From: UBA4636 sp963650915
GTDB taxonomy: Bacteria; Bacillota; Clostridia; Christensenellales; Borkfalkiaceae
Reading direction: 5' to 3'
Assembly (NCBI GenBank): GCA_963650915.1
Contig: CAVJMJ010000005.1
Coordinates: 29,095-93,094 of the forward strand
Length of the DNA: 64,000 nt
A model generated the notes under the pieces. It had not been told where the DNA came from. It made no database searches and saw nothing but the letters and a program-made list of their open reading frames with translations. The translations under genes and the position numbers were made by a program. How positions within the stretch are numbered: the first letter of the stretch is position 1; each line of letters begins with the position of its first letter. Positions 26,409 to 35,551 of this stretch are shown here, in pieces.

Positions 26409-28121
26409 TTACTCGAATTTTTGAATTGATTTTGCGTTTATTATGCCTTGGAATATATCGCGCGCGACGGGAGCGGCAACCGTGGAACCGTAAGCACCGC
26501 CTATCGGTTCGTCGACGGTCACGAGGCAAAGATACTTCGGGTTATCCGAGGGGAAAAAGCCCAAAAACGACATTACGTATTTACCGCTTTTAATGGCACC
26601 GTTTTCAAACTTTTGTGCGGTTCCCGTCTTTCCGCCTATCTTATAGCCTTCTATATAACACTGTTTACCGCTACCATCTTTGACGACGCCCTCGAGATAG
26701 GCCGCCAGAATGCGCGACGCTTTTTCGGAACAAGTCTTTTTAACAAATTTCGGCGGGAATATTTCCACTACGTTTCCCTCTTTGTCGGTTATTTTGTCTA
26801 TGAATCGGGGAGCGTAATAATTTCCGCCGTTCACTACGGAAGCCGCCGCCGCGGCAAGTTGAATTTCGGTAACCGCTACGCTTTGACCGAAAGCAATCCT
26901 TGCCAAATCGCCCTCTTTTACCGCGCTTTCGGGTATTACCATTCCGCTTGCTTCGCCGTAAAAATCGACACCTGTTTTTTTACCGAAATTGAAAAGGTTT
27001 ACGTATTTATAATAGGTGGATTTTCCGAGCGACAGGGCTATATCCGTAAAACAAGGGTTACAACTGTTGTTAAGTGCCTCTTTTAAAGTCTGGTTGGAAT
27101 GTTTGCCGTTTTCGTGGTTAGACCAACATTTGATTTTTCCGCCCTTTACGGTGCGGTACCTCGACGAGGAAAAAACGTAGTTTAGAGATTTTGCCTTAGG
27201 ATTTCCGAGAAGAGTTTCTTCTATGTCGGCTATCGCCGTAATTATTTTAAAAGTCGAACCCGGCTCGTAACAATCGACTAAGGCGGTCGTTCGGGAAAGT
27301 TCGTTCAATTTGGTTATATCGTCCCTCGGGACTTGGTTAAGGTCGTAGGAAGGAAGAGAAGATAAGGCTAAAATTCTTCCGTCCGACGGCGATAAAACTA
27401 TAGCCGAACAACGCTTAGGGGTATATTCGTCTATTACTTTTTTGAGGGCGTTTTCGCAAATAAGTTGAATTTCGAGGTCGATATTAAGGTTGACGTTTAA
27501 GCCGTCTACCCCCTCGGTGTAGTAAGGCGTAGAGCCTTCCAAATCCTCCCCGGTAAGGTCGGATTCGTACAAAATTTCCCCGTCGACGCCTTTCAGATAT
27601 TCGTCGTAATACTTTTCAAGCCCCGCTTGCCCGATAAAATCTGAAGATAAATAGCCTAAAACGCTACACAAGGCTTCGCCGTACGGATATACTCGGTTTT
27701 GGTCGGCGGAATAATAAACGCCGTCTAAATCGTACTCGCAAAGTTTGACGATATCGAGTTTGGTAACCCGCCTTTTGACCGTTATTTCCGAAGTGGCTTT
27801 TTTTATTATTTTTTGGTAAAGTTTGTCTTTGTCGACGGAAAATAAACGGGATAAAACGTCTGAAACCTTTTCGGGATCGGTAACCGAACGGGTTCTTATA
27901 TAGACGGCGAAACAAGGCTGGCTTCCCGCTAAAACTTTACCGTCGGAAGATAAGATATCACCCCGTTTTGCCTTCACGGGAAGTTCCCTCGTCCATTGAT
28001 CGACAGCCTTTTTTTGTAGCGAAGATGAAGAAATAACTTCAACGGTAAAAACCCTTACTATGACCGCAAAAAATAAAAAGGTTATTGCCAAAACGTAGCA
28101 AAATAACCTCTTTCGTATCAC
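26409..28121 (-). CDS. spoVD: Septal penicillin-binding transpeptidase, SpoVD/FtsI type
   Basis: Class B penicillin-binding protein that cross-links septal (or spore cortex) peptidoglycan with FtsW. 570 residues: one N-terminal membrane segment (about 8-28), a dimerisation domain with VDQWTRELPVKAKRGDILSSDG, then the transpeptidase domain. Active-site motifs are STFK (EPGSTFKIITAIA), SCN-type NNSCNPCFTDIALSLG and KTG (GGKTGTAQKF). There is no PASTA domain at the C-terminus, which favours an FtsI-like role, but the two cannot be separated from sequence. Preceded by a hairpin (28167-28204) that may set its expression apart from ftsL. Confidence 0.93.
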   Translation of the reverse strand: MIRKRLFCYVLAITFLFFAVIVRVFTVEVISSSSLQKKAVDQWTRELPVKAKRGDILSSDGKVLAGSQPCFAVYIRTRSVTDPEKVSDVLSRLFSVDKDKLYQKIIKKATSEITVKRRVTKLDIVKLCEYDLDGVYYSADQNRVYPYGEALCSVLGYLSSDFIGQAGLEKYYDEYLKGVDGEILYESDLTGEDLEGSTPYYTEGVDGLNVNLNIDLEIQLICENALKKVIDEYTPKRCSAIVLSPSDGRILALSSLPSYDLNQVPRDDITKLNELSRTTALVDCYEPGSTFKIITAIADIEETLLGNPKAKSLNYVFSSSRYRTVKGGKIKCWSNHENGKHSNQTLKEALNNSCNPCFTDIALSLGKSTYYKYVNLFNFGKKTGVDFYGEASGMVIPESAVKEGDLARIAFGQSVAVTEIQLAAAAASVVNGGNYYAPRFIDKITDKEGNVVEIFPPKFVKKTCSEKASRILAAYLEGVVKDGSGKQCYIEGYKIGGKTGTAQKFENGAIKSGKYVMSFLGFFPSDNPKYLCLVTVDEPIGGAYGSTVAAPVARDIFQGIINAKSIQKFE

Positions 28122-28166
28122 ACTGAGCGAATAATCGGATATTTTTTTGATCTCCTTTATAAAAAT

Positions 28167-28204
28167 AAAGAGGTTAGTTACGAAAAATCGTAATTAACCT
28201 CTTT
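28167..28204 (-). terminator. Hairpin between ftsL and spoVD (partial terminator or attenuator)
   Basis: Stem of 16 bp with one G-T pair, AAAGAGGTTAATTACG / CGTAACTAACCTCTTT in the coding direction, followed by ATTTTTATAAAGG. It has the form of an intrinsic terminator inside the division operon. Confidence 0.65.
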
Positions 28205-28247
28205 TGCAAACCAAAATGAGAGTGTTTTTCGGGCATTTTGTAAATTT

Positions 28248-29060
28248 TTACGCTTTTACCATGCCTTTTTCTTCGGCTTTTTGTTCGATGACTTCGTCGG
28301 AAGAAACGTATTCGTATTCCTTTTGAAGGTCGTCAATTTCCATGCTAAGTTTGGTTATTTGCATCTCTTTAACGCTTATCGAAGCGTTCATGGTCTTTAA
28401 AAGCCTCGTATTTAATATTATAAGGGCAAAAACCGTGGCTATAACGAGAGCGTAAACGGCAATAAGAATTTTACCCTTGGTATTTATCGTGTATTGTTTG
28501 TCGATAGGCTCGCCCTTTTGATGGAAGTCTTCAAAAGGATTGTCGCCCGTTTCCGTGCTGGAATACTGCATGGTCGTAGGCGTGGGCGCGGTGTCGTCGT
28601 CCGTCGTGTACGACATTTGTTCCTTTTGATAGCCGTTATTTATAGGTTCGGGCTTTTGATAACGGGCGGAAAGATTTTGTTGTCTTTCCTGCTCTTTATA
28701 GTCGTAATAGGTAGGGTCGGCGTCGTAATAGCCGTCGTTTTTTTCGCCTTGGTCGTAAGTTTTGCCGTCCGTATAACCCTTTTGTTGACCCTGATAGGTC
28801 GTGTTATCGTTATTTTGACGGGTGTAATCGGCATACCTTTGCGTGTTGTTTTCGGTATAATTGCGACCTCTTTCGGTGTAACCGTCGTTCATATCTGTTT
28901 TGGCGGGACGGTCGAAATAAAATTGATTTTCCAAACTGTCGGCAAAACCGTTTCCGTTCTGCCTTTGATAGTCCGTACTTTGATTATATCCGTTATTCTC
29001 CGGTTCAGCATAACTGCGGCTATACTTCCGGGAGTCGGTGTCGTATCCGTTATTTACCAT
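28248..29060 (-). CDS. ftsL: FtsL-like division protein with long disordered N-terminus
   Basis: A 270-residue protein in the ftsL slot between rsmH and spoVD. The C-terminal 80 residues look like FtsL: one membrane segment (about 195-219, ILIAVYALVIATVFALIIL) and then a short coiled coil (MQITKLSMEIDDLQKEYEYV). Before it come about 190 residues rich in Tyr, Asn, Gln, Asp and Gly (words such as NNGYNQ, DYTRQN, YQGQQKGYTDG), which should be disordered and cytoplasmic. Ordinary FtsL is about 100-130 residues. The start follows a GGAG-containing leader. Confidence 0.8.
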   Translation of the reverse strand: MVNNGYDTDSRKYSRSYAEPENNGYNQSTDYQRQNGNGFADSLENQFYFDRPAKTDMNDGYTERGRNYTENNTQRYADYTRQNNDNTTYQGQQKGYTDGKTYDQGEKNDGYYDADPTYYDYKEQERQQNLSARYQKPEPINNGYQKEQMSYTTDDDTAPTPTTMQYSSTETGDNPFEDFHQKGEPIDKQYTINTKGKILIAVYALVIATVFALIILNTRLLKTMNASISVKEMQITKLSMEIDDLQKEYEYVSSDEVIEQKAEEKGMVKA

Positions 29061-29118
29061 AATATACTATTATCTCTCCTCTAAAAATATTCTCGCCGAC
29101 CGAATTGTTTTTTTATTT

Positions 29119-30048
29119 TTAAACCCTTTCGCAAACTCTTAATTTTGCACTCTTCGCCCTCGGATTACGGTCCAGCTCTTCTTCACCCGAGACGATGGGT
29201 TTTGCGGTTAACACTTTAACTATTTTTTTCTTTCCGCATACGCAAACGGGTAAACTTTTATCGCAAATGCAATCGGTTTCCAAATATTTGTATGCGTTTT
29301 TTACTATTCTGTCTTCCAACGAATGGAAGGTTATAACCGCAAGTCTTCCCCCTTTCTTCAATCTCTCCCCCATGGCGACCACGGCTTCGTAAAGCCCGTC
29401 GAGTTCGCCGTTAACTTCTATGCGAAGCGCTTGATAAGTGCGCTTCGAAGGATGACCGTCTTGCTTGAATTTTGCGGGAATGGATTTGTCGATTATTTCG
29501 TTTAATTGCCCGCAAGTCACTATCTTTTCGCTTTGACGAAGTCTGACGATGTTCTCTGCTATTTTTGAATGGAATTTTTCCTCTCCGTAATCTCTCAGTA
29601 TGCGATCGAGGTCTTTATAACTATATTCGTTTACGATATCGTAAGCCGAAAAATTTCCGTCGGGATTCATTTTCATGTCGAGTTTTTCATCCGTCGCCAT
29701 GTAACTGAAACCGCGTGAACGCTCGTCTAACTGAAAACTCGAAACCCCGAGATCCAAAAGTATTCCGTCGTACCCCTCAACGGATAACCTGTCTGATATT
29801 TCGGTAAAGTTTTTAAAGTTGTCGTGTATGACGGTTAGCCTTCCGGGAAACTCTTCCTGCACCTTTTCGGCGTTTTTTATCGAAGCCGTATCGAGATCGG
29901 TTGCGATGACCTCGGTGTTTTTCCGACGTAAGATTTCGCGAGTGTGTCCGCACGCGCCCATCGTGCCGTCAAAGTACAGTCCGCCGTCTTTTAAATTTAA
30001 CCCTTCCATGCACTCTTCGAGCATTACGGGAAGATGTTTATATTCCAT
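29119..30048 (-). CDS. rsmH: 16S rRNA m4C1402 methyltransferase
   Basis: SAM-dependent N4-methylation of C1402 in 16S rRNA (also called MraW). 309 residues, full length. HLPVMLEECMEGLNLKDGGLYFDGTMG gives the conserved start and SAM motif I; ILLDLGVSSFQLDERSRGFSYM, RTYQALRIEVNGEL and ITFHSLEDRIVKN are all family hallmarks. The C-terminal CICDKSLPVCVCGKKK contains the usual Cys-rich segment. Six bases after the mraZ stop. Confidence 0.97.
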   Translation of the reverse strand: MEYKHLPVMLEECMEGLNLKDGGLYFDGTMGACGHTREILRRKNTEVIATDLDTASIKNAEKVQEEFPGRLTVIHDNFKNFTEISDRLSVEGYDGILLDLGVSSFQLDERSRGFSYMATDEKLDMKMNPDGNFSAYDIVNEYSYKDLDRILRDYGEEKFHSKIAENIVRLRQSEKIVTCGQLNEIIDKSIPAKFKQDGHPSKRTYQALRIEVNGELDGLYEAVVAMGERLKKGGRLAVITFHSLEDRIVKNAYKYLETDCICDKSLPVCVCGKKKIVKVLTAKPIVSGEEELDRNPRAKSAKLRVCERV

Positions 30049-30054
30049 TTATGG

Positions 30055-30510
30055 TTACTTTTGTTCTTCTTTGTTTTTTTGATACTCTTTATCGAGTATT
30101 TCAAGCGCATCGTCGTAACTTAACGCTTCGTTCATTCCGTCGTAAGTTCTCCTTGACATCAAATTTATGTGGTCTTGCGCCCCGATAAAAACGATATCTT
30201 TGTCGATATCCTTATCAAGCGGTAATATTTTTTTAATCGCTTCGGTTATTTGTAGCCTGCCTTGCGTATCCTCGGACACCTCAAAGAAAGAGCCGAAAAA
30301 TACGTTGTACGCCATTTCCGCCTTCCTGTCAAAGGGCGAGTGCTTCTTTTGGGCAATCTCCGCAAACGCCTCGGTGGTGTAAATGGCTAAAGCACCCGGC
30401 ATTGCCGAACGCCCTACGACGTAGGTCGTGCCGAGTTCGCTTTTGAAGCGCGAAGGGATACGTATTCTGTTTTTAGCGTCCATTTGATGGAAGTACGTGC
30501 CGAAAAACAT
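30055..30510 (-). CDS. mraZ: Transcriptional regulator MraZ
   Basis: First gene of the dcw operon. MraZ is a ring-shaped AbrB-type DNA-binding protein that in other bacteria regulates its own operon. The 151 residues show the two swapped-hairpin halves: MFFGTYFHQMDAKNRIRIPSRFKSELG and VSEDTQGRLQITEAIKKIL, each with the DxKGR-like motif (here DAKNR and DTQGR). It starts with AAGGAGGG upstream and a near-consensus promoter. The C-terminal tail (about 120-151) is charged. Confidence 0.95.
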   Translation of the reverse strand: MFFGTYFHQMDAKNRIRIPSRFKSELGTTYVVGRSAMPGALAIYTTEAFAEIAQKKHSPFDRKAEMAYNVFFGSFFEVSEDTQGRLQITEAIKKILPLDKDIDKDIVFIGAQDHINLMSRRTYDGMNEALSYDDALEILDKEYQKNKEEQK

Positions 30511-30542
30511 ATACTTACCCTCCTTGATTTGATGACAAGATG

Positions 30543-30571
30543 ATTATAGCATAAATTTTAGCCATAATCAA
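30543..30571 (-). promoter_or_regulatory. Promoter of the dcw operon
   Basis: Leftward -35 TTGATT (30566-30571), 17-bp spacer, -10 TATAAT (30543-30548), about 32 bp before the mraZ start. No further strong promoter was seen within the cluster apart from the -10 inside ftsZ. Confidence 0.82.
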
Positions 30572-30599
30572 CCACTTTGACGAAAAAAAATAAAAAAAA

Positions 30600-31530
30600 T
30601 TAAAGATTTTTAGCGGAATTTTTGGAACATTTGTGCTAATATGTGAAAATTAAAACAGTACGCCTTAAATAAATATATTTAAAATCCCCTGTGTTTAGTA
30701 GCGATTTTGCCGTTTTTTATCAAATTTTAACCCTAATTTTGTTGAAGTGGCTACGATTGCCTGCAACCCGATTTTTCGGTGGCTTAAAATCCCACCTTTT
30801 TTACGAAAAAACGGCAAAAACAAACGAAAGTTAAAAAAATCGACGGTCAATAACGCTTGTCCTTCGCCCTTTTTTTAACATCGCCGACGGTCGCATAAGG
30901 AATCGGGTGTTGGTTAGTTTTCTAAGACATCGGGTGTTTGTTTGCCGTGTCGCCTGATGTGTCGGGTGTTCGAGGTGTCGGGTGTTTGTGGCGTCGGGTG
31001 TTTGTGGCGTCGGATTCGCTTTTTAAACAAAGTCATAGGTTACCCAAGTTATCGGTTGAAAGTCGGATACATAATGGTTGGTTGTCGTTGGTTGTTCTTG
31101 ATTGTTCTTGGCTGTTCTTGGTTGTTGTCGGTTGTTGTCGGTTGTTTATCGGATTTTTGTGTTTAATCGACGGAGAGGGATGGTTTTAATTCTGACAAAA
31201 ATATCGAGATTCCCTTTGGCGATTATCGTTCGACGCTACAAACTTTTCCACACAGTATCACTTTTTGCAACTGCAAAAAACATTCTTCACCGTCGCTTTT
31301 CCACCACTACTTTTGATTGTTAACATCCTTTCTACCCCTTTTCCGACTGCCACAATTTTTTCGCTCGTTGCTTTTCGACTGCTGCGGACTTTTCGAGCGC
31401 AACGGTATAACGACAGCATAAAAAATTAAGGAAAAATCTTTTACTCCGTTAAGCAAAATTTTTTGCATGCACAAACTTTTTGCCTTTTTTAGCGCAAAAA
31501 TACGCTTTGTTTGCAATCGTAATTTAAGCA
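30600..31530. repeat. Gene-free region with GT-rich tandem repeats
   Basis: This part of the 1.57-kb gap between mraZ and rpsT holds short tandem words: TGTCGGGTGTT at about 30950-31015, and GGTTGTTCTTGGTTGTTGTCG-type units at about 31075-31150. The open frames here have no family features and I do not call them. A run of TTTTCGACTGC and TTGCATGC words follows near 31370-31480. Confidence 0.6.
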
Positions 31531-31535
31531 AAAAA

Positions 31536-31580
31536 TGTGAATAACTCGTTTTTTCTCGAAAAAATAACGAGTTATCCACA
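31536..31580. other. Inverted pair of DnaA-box-like sites
   Basis: TTATCCACA (perfect consensus, 31572-31580) on the plus strand and TTATTCACA on the minus strand (31536-31544) form the ends of a 15-bp inverted repeat, TGTGAATAACTCGTT / AACGAGTTATCCACA, with one mismatch. A third weaker box, TTATCAACA on the minus strand, is near 31745. AT-rich DNA follows to 31720. This could be a DnaA-binding regulatory site or part of an origin; three boxes are too few to decide. Confidence 0.5.
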
Positions 31581-31992
31581 AATGAAAAAATAATCGATGT
31601 AAGCGGACAAAATACATAACATATGTTTGCGAAGTTTTAATAGATGAAAAACATCGATAATGTCAAAGATTTTATAATTACAAAAATTATATATTTAAGT
31701 GATATGTTTCCCGTCAAGGGACACTATATGTAAAGCGATAAATGTTGATAACTTTTTTATAAAATCGTTTTAATCAACAAAAATTTCGCTAAAAAAGCGA
31801 GTTTTTAACATTGCTTAATTTCGTTTAAAAAAGTTTCGTAATTTTTGATTACAAGCAAAGTTAAAAGTCCGCATAGGCTTTACCGACAGAAAATATAAAA
31901 ATCAAAGGGGCGGTATCTTAGACGGCGTCTAAAAAAAACGAAGGAAGGATATAAAAAAGTCGGCATAAAATGTAAAAAAACCTTAAAAACCC

Positions 31993-32021
31993 TTGCAAAA
32001 ACCATCCAAGTATGATAAAAT
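31993..32021 (+). promoter_or_regulatory. rpsT promoter
   Basis: -35 TTGCAA (31993-31998), 17-bp spacer and -10 TAAAAT (32016-32021) preceded by TGA (extended -10). The same TTGCAA-N14-TGATAAA arrangement precedes rplS. A small hairpin AGCCC-GTAT-GGGCT lies in the leader at 32043-32056. Confidence 0.7.
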
Positions 32022-32077
32022 ACCACAGTAGAAAAATAAAAAAGCCCGTATGGGCTCACACATAAGGAGATACAACC

Positions 32078-32341
32078 GTGCCCAATATTAAATCCGCTAA
32101 AAAACGTGTTTTAGTAACCGAAACCAAAAACGCTCGTAACAGAAGCGCTCTTGCAGAAGTAAAAACTTCAATCAGAAAGTTGAACGCTGCTATCGAAAAC
32201 GGTGAAAAAGCAAACGCACAAGAGATTTTCAGGGAAACGTCCAAACTTTTAGACCAGGCAGTAAGCGCAGGCAGAATGCACATCAATACCGCCGCTAACA
32301 AAAAGTCCGGATTTGCCAAGAGAATCAACGCCTTAGCATAA
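32078..32341 (+). CDS. rpsT: 30S ribosomal protein S20
   Basis: Small-subunit primary rRNA-binding protein, 87 residues, three-helix bundle. The start MPNIKSAKKRVLVTETKNARNRSALAEVKT and the end GRMHINTAANKKSGFAKRINAL are typical of bacterial S20. It begins with GTG, 8 bases after AAGGAGA; weak starts are common in autoregulated rpsT genes. Own promoter and terminator. Confidence 0.97.
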   Translation: MPNIKSAKKRVLVTETKNARNRSALAEVKTSIRKLNAAIENGEKANAQEIFRETSKLLDQAVSAGRMHINTAANKKSGFAKRINALA

Positions 32342-32359
32342 TCGTTAAGACAAACTTAC

Positions 32360-32385
32360 GACCCCTTAGGGGGTCTATTTTTCTT
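32360..32385 (+). terminator. rpsT terminator
   Basis: Stem GACCCC / GGGGTC (32360-32365 and 32370-32375), loop TTAG, followed by TATTTTTCTTTTT. Confidence 0.88.
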
Positions 32386-32524
32386 TTTAAAAGTTTTTTT
32401 AAAACGGGATTTTAAATTATTTTTTTGGAGCGGTATTGCCTCTTTCGAGGCATGAATTATGTCTAATGATGCGTGAATTGCAAACTTTCGTTTGCTTGAA
32501 TTGACCTGAGGTCATGAACAAGGA

Positions 32525-32655
32525 TAAACAAATTATATAATATGCGCCTTCGGCTAGATCCTTCGACTTACGCTCAGGATGACCTGCGGAAGAATTATAT
32601 AATATGCGCCTTACGGATAGAGCCTTCATAAGCTCGGGATGACATGCCGGAAACA
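32525..32655. repeat. Dispersed intergenic repeat, family B (two tandem members)
   Basis: AATTATATAATATGCGCC ... GATCCTTCGAC ... GCTCAGGATGACCTGCGG, then a second, more diverged copy with GAGCCTTCATAAGCTCGGGATGAC. Matches the unit at 10495-10575. Confidence 0.8.
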
Positions 32656-32714
32656 AACTTGAAGCCAAAATTTTCGGCAACACCGACATAGCCGATGGGT
32701 GTTTCCGATAGAAT

Positions 32715-32759
32715 AAAAAATCCGATAGTTCGCAGTTTCGTTGAACTATCGGATTTTTT
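32715..32759. terminator. Perfect 17-bp hairpin with A/T flanks
   Basis: Arms AAAAAATCCGATAGTTC and GAACTATCGGATTTTTT, loop 32732-32742. A bidirectional terminator form; it could end the leftward fhs-lipoprotein transcript. Between it and 33109 there are only AT-rich CCATAAAATTC and TATACTATAAATC words. Confidence 0.75.
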
Positions 32760-33109
32760 AGTGTTTTAAATTTTATAAATTTTTTGACTTTTCAAGTTTA
32801 AAAAATTTTCGGATTTTATATAGCTATATATTTTGTAAACCTTTTATTACATAAAATCGGGAGTAAGAATTTTACGTTCTATAAATTTTTCAAGTTCAAT
32901 AAAATCGGGAGCAAGAATAAGAAACTTTATATTTTCGGGTTTACAAAATTCTCAGGCTCCATAAAATTCGCATTTTTTTGTTCCATAAAATTTTACCCTT
33001 ATCGTTTCATAAAATTCGGCATTTTATCGTTCCGTAAAATTTAGCACTTAATATTTTTGTATACTACAAATCTATATACTATAAATCTATATTTTTGTAT
33101 ACTATAACT

Positions 33110-33868
33110 TTATATTTTATAAAAGGAGAAATTTGCGTCGAGTTTGGTAAACAAACCGACGTTGCCGACTATTATATCGCTGTTTGAAAGAGAATTTTCG
33201 TCGGCATACGATTTAAAGGCAAGTTTTACGCCTATAAATTGCGAAATTTTTTGATCAAAAGTCAAATATACATCCCCTACCGCGGTGGCGTATTCGAGCG
33301 AATTGTTCATGGCAGACTTAAAAGAAACTTCGTTGACTTTTATTCTAAGGTAAATTACCCCCGAGCGTTTTGCCACTTCAACGTCATCTGCGGGAATAAG
33401 TTCCAAATTGTTAAACAACCTTTGCAAAAAGTCGATTACCTCGTCGGGGCAACCCAAGTCGTATAGCGAATTGTCGCTACTTACGATAAATGGCTTTGAT
33501 TCGCCGTTTTTTTCGATATACGTTTGATTTTCTTCGTCGTAATATTTTAAAGTTTCGTTTAAAATCGATATCGGTGTTTTCCGCGCGACGCTTACATTAC
33601 CATTCACACTTACCGTTTTTGCGTTATAAGTAACGTCGGACGAGTAATTAACGACGTTGATCCCGTTTACCAAGGCAATATCGCCCACAATACGATATTC
33701 TCCGCTTTTTAGGTCAAAAGGAGATTTCGCTTCTTTAAAAACGCTTATTATTTTTAAATAATCGTTCTTCGTCGTGTTGTAATAATTTGCCCTGAAAACT
33801 TTGGGTGCACAACCGCACGCCGTAACGGCAAAAAGGATTGCGATAAAAAAGGCAGTCATCTTTTTCAT
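33110..33868 (-). CDS. Lipoprotein of unknown function
   Basis: 252 residues starting MKKMTAFFIAILFAVTACGCAPK: a type II signal peptide with the lipobox VTAC, so the mature protein is anchored on the outer face of the membrane through Cys18. The rest is beta-rich without membrane segments (LKSGEYRIVGDIALVNGINVVNYSSDVTYNAKTVSVNGNVSV and later repeating beta strands). That suggests a bent-sheet fold of the kind seen in LppX/LolA-type lipoproteins, but I do not recognise the family with confidence. It lies 15 bases after the fhs stop, so it is probably cotranscribed with fhs. Confidence 0.75.
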   Translation of the reverse strand: MKKMTAFFIAILFAVTACGCAPKVFRANYYNTTKNDYLKIISVFKEAKSPFDLKSGEYRIVGDIALVNGINVVNYSSDVTYNAKTVSVNGNVSVARKTPISILNETLKYYDEENQTYIEKNGESKPFIVSSDNSLYDLGCPDEVIDFLQRLFNNLELIPADDVEVAKRSGVIYLRIKVNEVSFKSAMNNSLEYATAVGDVYLTFDQKISQFIGVKLAFKSYADENSLSNSDIIVGNVGLFTKLDANFSFYKI

Positions 33869-33883
33869 AGTCGCACCTCGAAG

Positions 33884-35551
33884 TTAAAAAAGCCCTGTAA
33901 TTCTACCGTCGCTTTCAACGTCTATATTTTCCGCCGCCGGCTTTTTAGGAAGCCCCGGCATGGTCATAACGTCACCCGTTAAAACGACGATAAACCCCGC
34001 ACCGTTTGACACTTTTACGTTTTTGACGGTAAGCGTAAACCCCGTCGGCGCACCTAAAAGCACAGGGTTATCGGATAAACTGTATTGGGTTTTTGCCATG
34101 CATATCGGTAGATTTGAAAAACCGAGTTTTGTAAGTTCTTCTATTTGCTTTTCGGCATTCGGAGTATACATTACGTCCGCTCCGCCGTAAATCTTTTTCG
34201 TAAGCGCAAGAATTTTGTCTTTCAAAGAATGTGATAACGAATAGGGATAAGATATGTTTGAAGGAGTTTGGCATAATTTTATTACCTTTTCGGCTAAATC
34301 GGTCATGCCCGCGCCTCCCCTTTCAAAACCTTCGGCAAGCGAAACGGGAAAGCCGTTTTCTTCGCACAGTTTTTTTAGGGTCGAAATCTCATTTTCCGTG
34401 TCGGTCGGAAATTTATTTATGGCAACCACCGTTTGAAGCCCGTAAACGTCGGTAATATTTTTAACGTGTTTATATAAATTTTGAAAGCCTTTCTTTAAAG
34501 CGTCGATATTTTCAATTGCCAAATCGGTCTTTTTTTCGCCGCCGTGCATTTTAAGGGCACGGATAGTTGCAACCACCACGACGCAGTCGGGTTTTAGGTT
34601 TGCCGTTCGGCATTTGATGTCGAAAAACTTTTCCGCACCGAGATCGGCACCGAAACCCGCTTCGGTTACGCAATAATCTCCGCACTTTAAGGCAAGTTTG
34701 GTGGCAAGCACGGAATTGCATCCGTGGGCAATGTTGGCAAACGGACCGCCGTGAACGAATGCGGGGGTGTGTTCGAGGGTTTGCACGAGGTTTGGCTTTA
34801 TTGCGTCTTTGAGTAAAGCCGTCATCGCACCTTGGGCTTTTAAGTCCTTACAATATACCGGTGCGCCGTCGTAAGTGTAACCGATTACGATTTTCGAAAG
34901 TCTGTTTTTTAAATCGTCGATACCGATTGACAGACACAAAATCGCCATGACTTCGCTTGCGACGGTAATGTCGAAGCCGTCTTCGCGAGGAACGCCGTTA
35001 GCCCTTCCTCCGAGACCGTCGACAATGTATCTGAGTTGTCTGTCGTTCATGTCGACGACTCGTTTAAAGGTTATACGCTTGGGATCGATTTCAAGTGTGT
35101 TGCCTTGCTGAATGTGATTGTCTATCATGGCGCAAAGCAAATTGTTTGCCGCCCCGATTGCGTGAAAATCACCCGTAAAATGCAAGTTGATGTCTTCCAT
35201 GGGAACGACTTGGGCGTAACCGCCTCCCGCAGCACCGCCTTTGATACCGAAAACGGGACCTAAAGAAGGTTCCCTTAACCCGACGACAGCATTTTTGCCT
35301 AATCTGTTAAGACCGTCCGCAAGACCGATCGTGGTGGTCGTTTTGCCTTCTCCCGCGGGTGTGGGCGTAATTGCCGTTACCAAAATCAACTTGCCGTCTT
35401 TTTTGGTTTTTAGTCTGTCAAAAACCGACAAGTTTATTTTTGCTTTGTATCTTCCGTATAATTCGTATTCTTCGTCGGAAAACCCGAGTTTACCGAGAAT
35501 TTCGGTTATCTTTAACATTTTCGTGTTTTGAGCAATTTCTATATCCGTCAT
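33884..35551 (-). CDS. fhs: Formate--tetrahydrofolate ligase
   Basis: ATP-dependent formation of 10-formyl-tetrahydrofolate from formate; one-carbon supply for purines, or the Wood-Ljungdahl methyl branch. 555 residues, full length. P-loop TPTPAGEGKTTTTIGLADGL (about 60-80), REPSLGPVFGIKGGAAGGGYAQV, and NLHFTGDFHAIGAANNLL are signatures. The C-terminus with GDVMTMPGLPKKPAAENIDVE is standard. The start has AGAGGA 4 bases upstream. Its neighbours say nothing about acetogenesis. Confidence 0.97.
   Translation of the reverse strand: MTDIEIAQNTKMLKITEILGKLGFSDEEYELYGRYKAKINLSVFDRLKTKKDGKLILVTAITPTPAGEGKTTTTIGLADGLNRLGKNAVVGLREPSLGPVFGIKGGAAGGGYAQVVPMEDINLHFTGDFHAIGAANNLLCAMIDNHIQQGNTLEIDPKRITFKRVVDMNDRQLRYIVDGLGGRANGVPREDGFDITVASEVMAILCLSIGIDDLKNRLSKIVIGYTYDGAPVYCKDLKAQGAMTALLKDAIKPNLVQTLEHTPAFVHGGPFANIAHGCNSVLATKLALKCGDYCVTEAGFGADLGAEKFFDIKCRTANLKPDCVVVVATIRALKMHGGEKKTDLAIENIDALKKGFQNLYKHVKNITDVYGLQTVVAINKFPTDTENEISTLKKLCEENGFPVSLAEGFERGGAGMTDLAEKVIKLCQTPSNISYPYSLSHSLKDKILALTKKIYGGADVMYTPNAEKQIEELTKLGFSNLPICMAKTQYSLSDNPVLLGAPTGFTLTVKNVKVSNGAGFIVVLTGDVMTMPGLPKKPAAENIDVESDGRITGLF

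Noticed and set aside
26404..26529. Longer N-terminus for MurE
   Set aside because: Arginine-rich read of spoVD in another frame; the start at 26403 fits MurE length and spacing.
31307..31579. 90-codon leftward open frame in the gap upstream of dcw
   Set aside because: No family features, no ribosome site, overlaps the inverted DnaA-box repeat; most likely chance.
30600..32077. Firm call of a replication origin
   Set aside because: Only one perfect and two imperfect DnaA boxes, no dnaA, dnaN or rpmH nearby; reported as a finding, not as an annotated origin.
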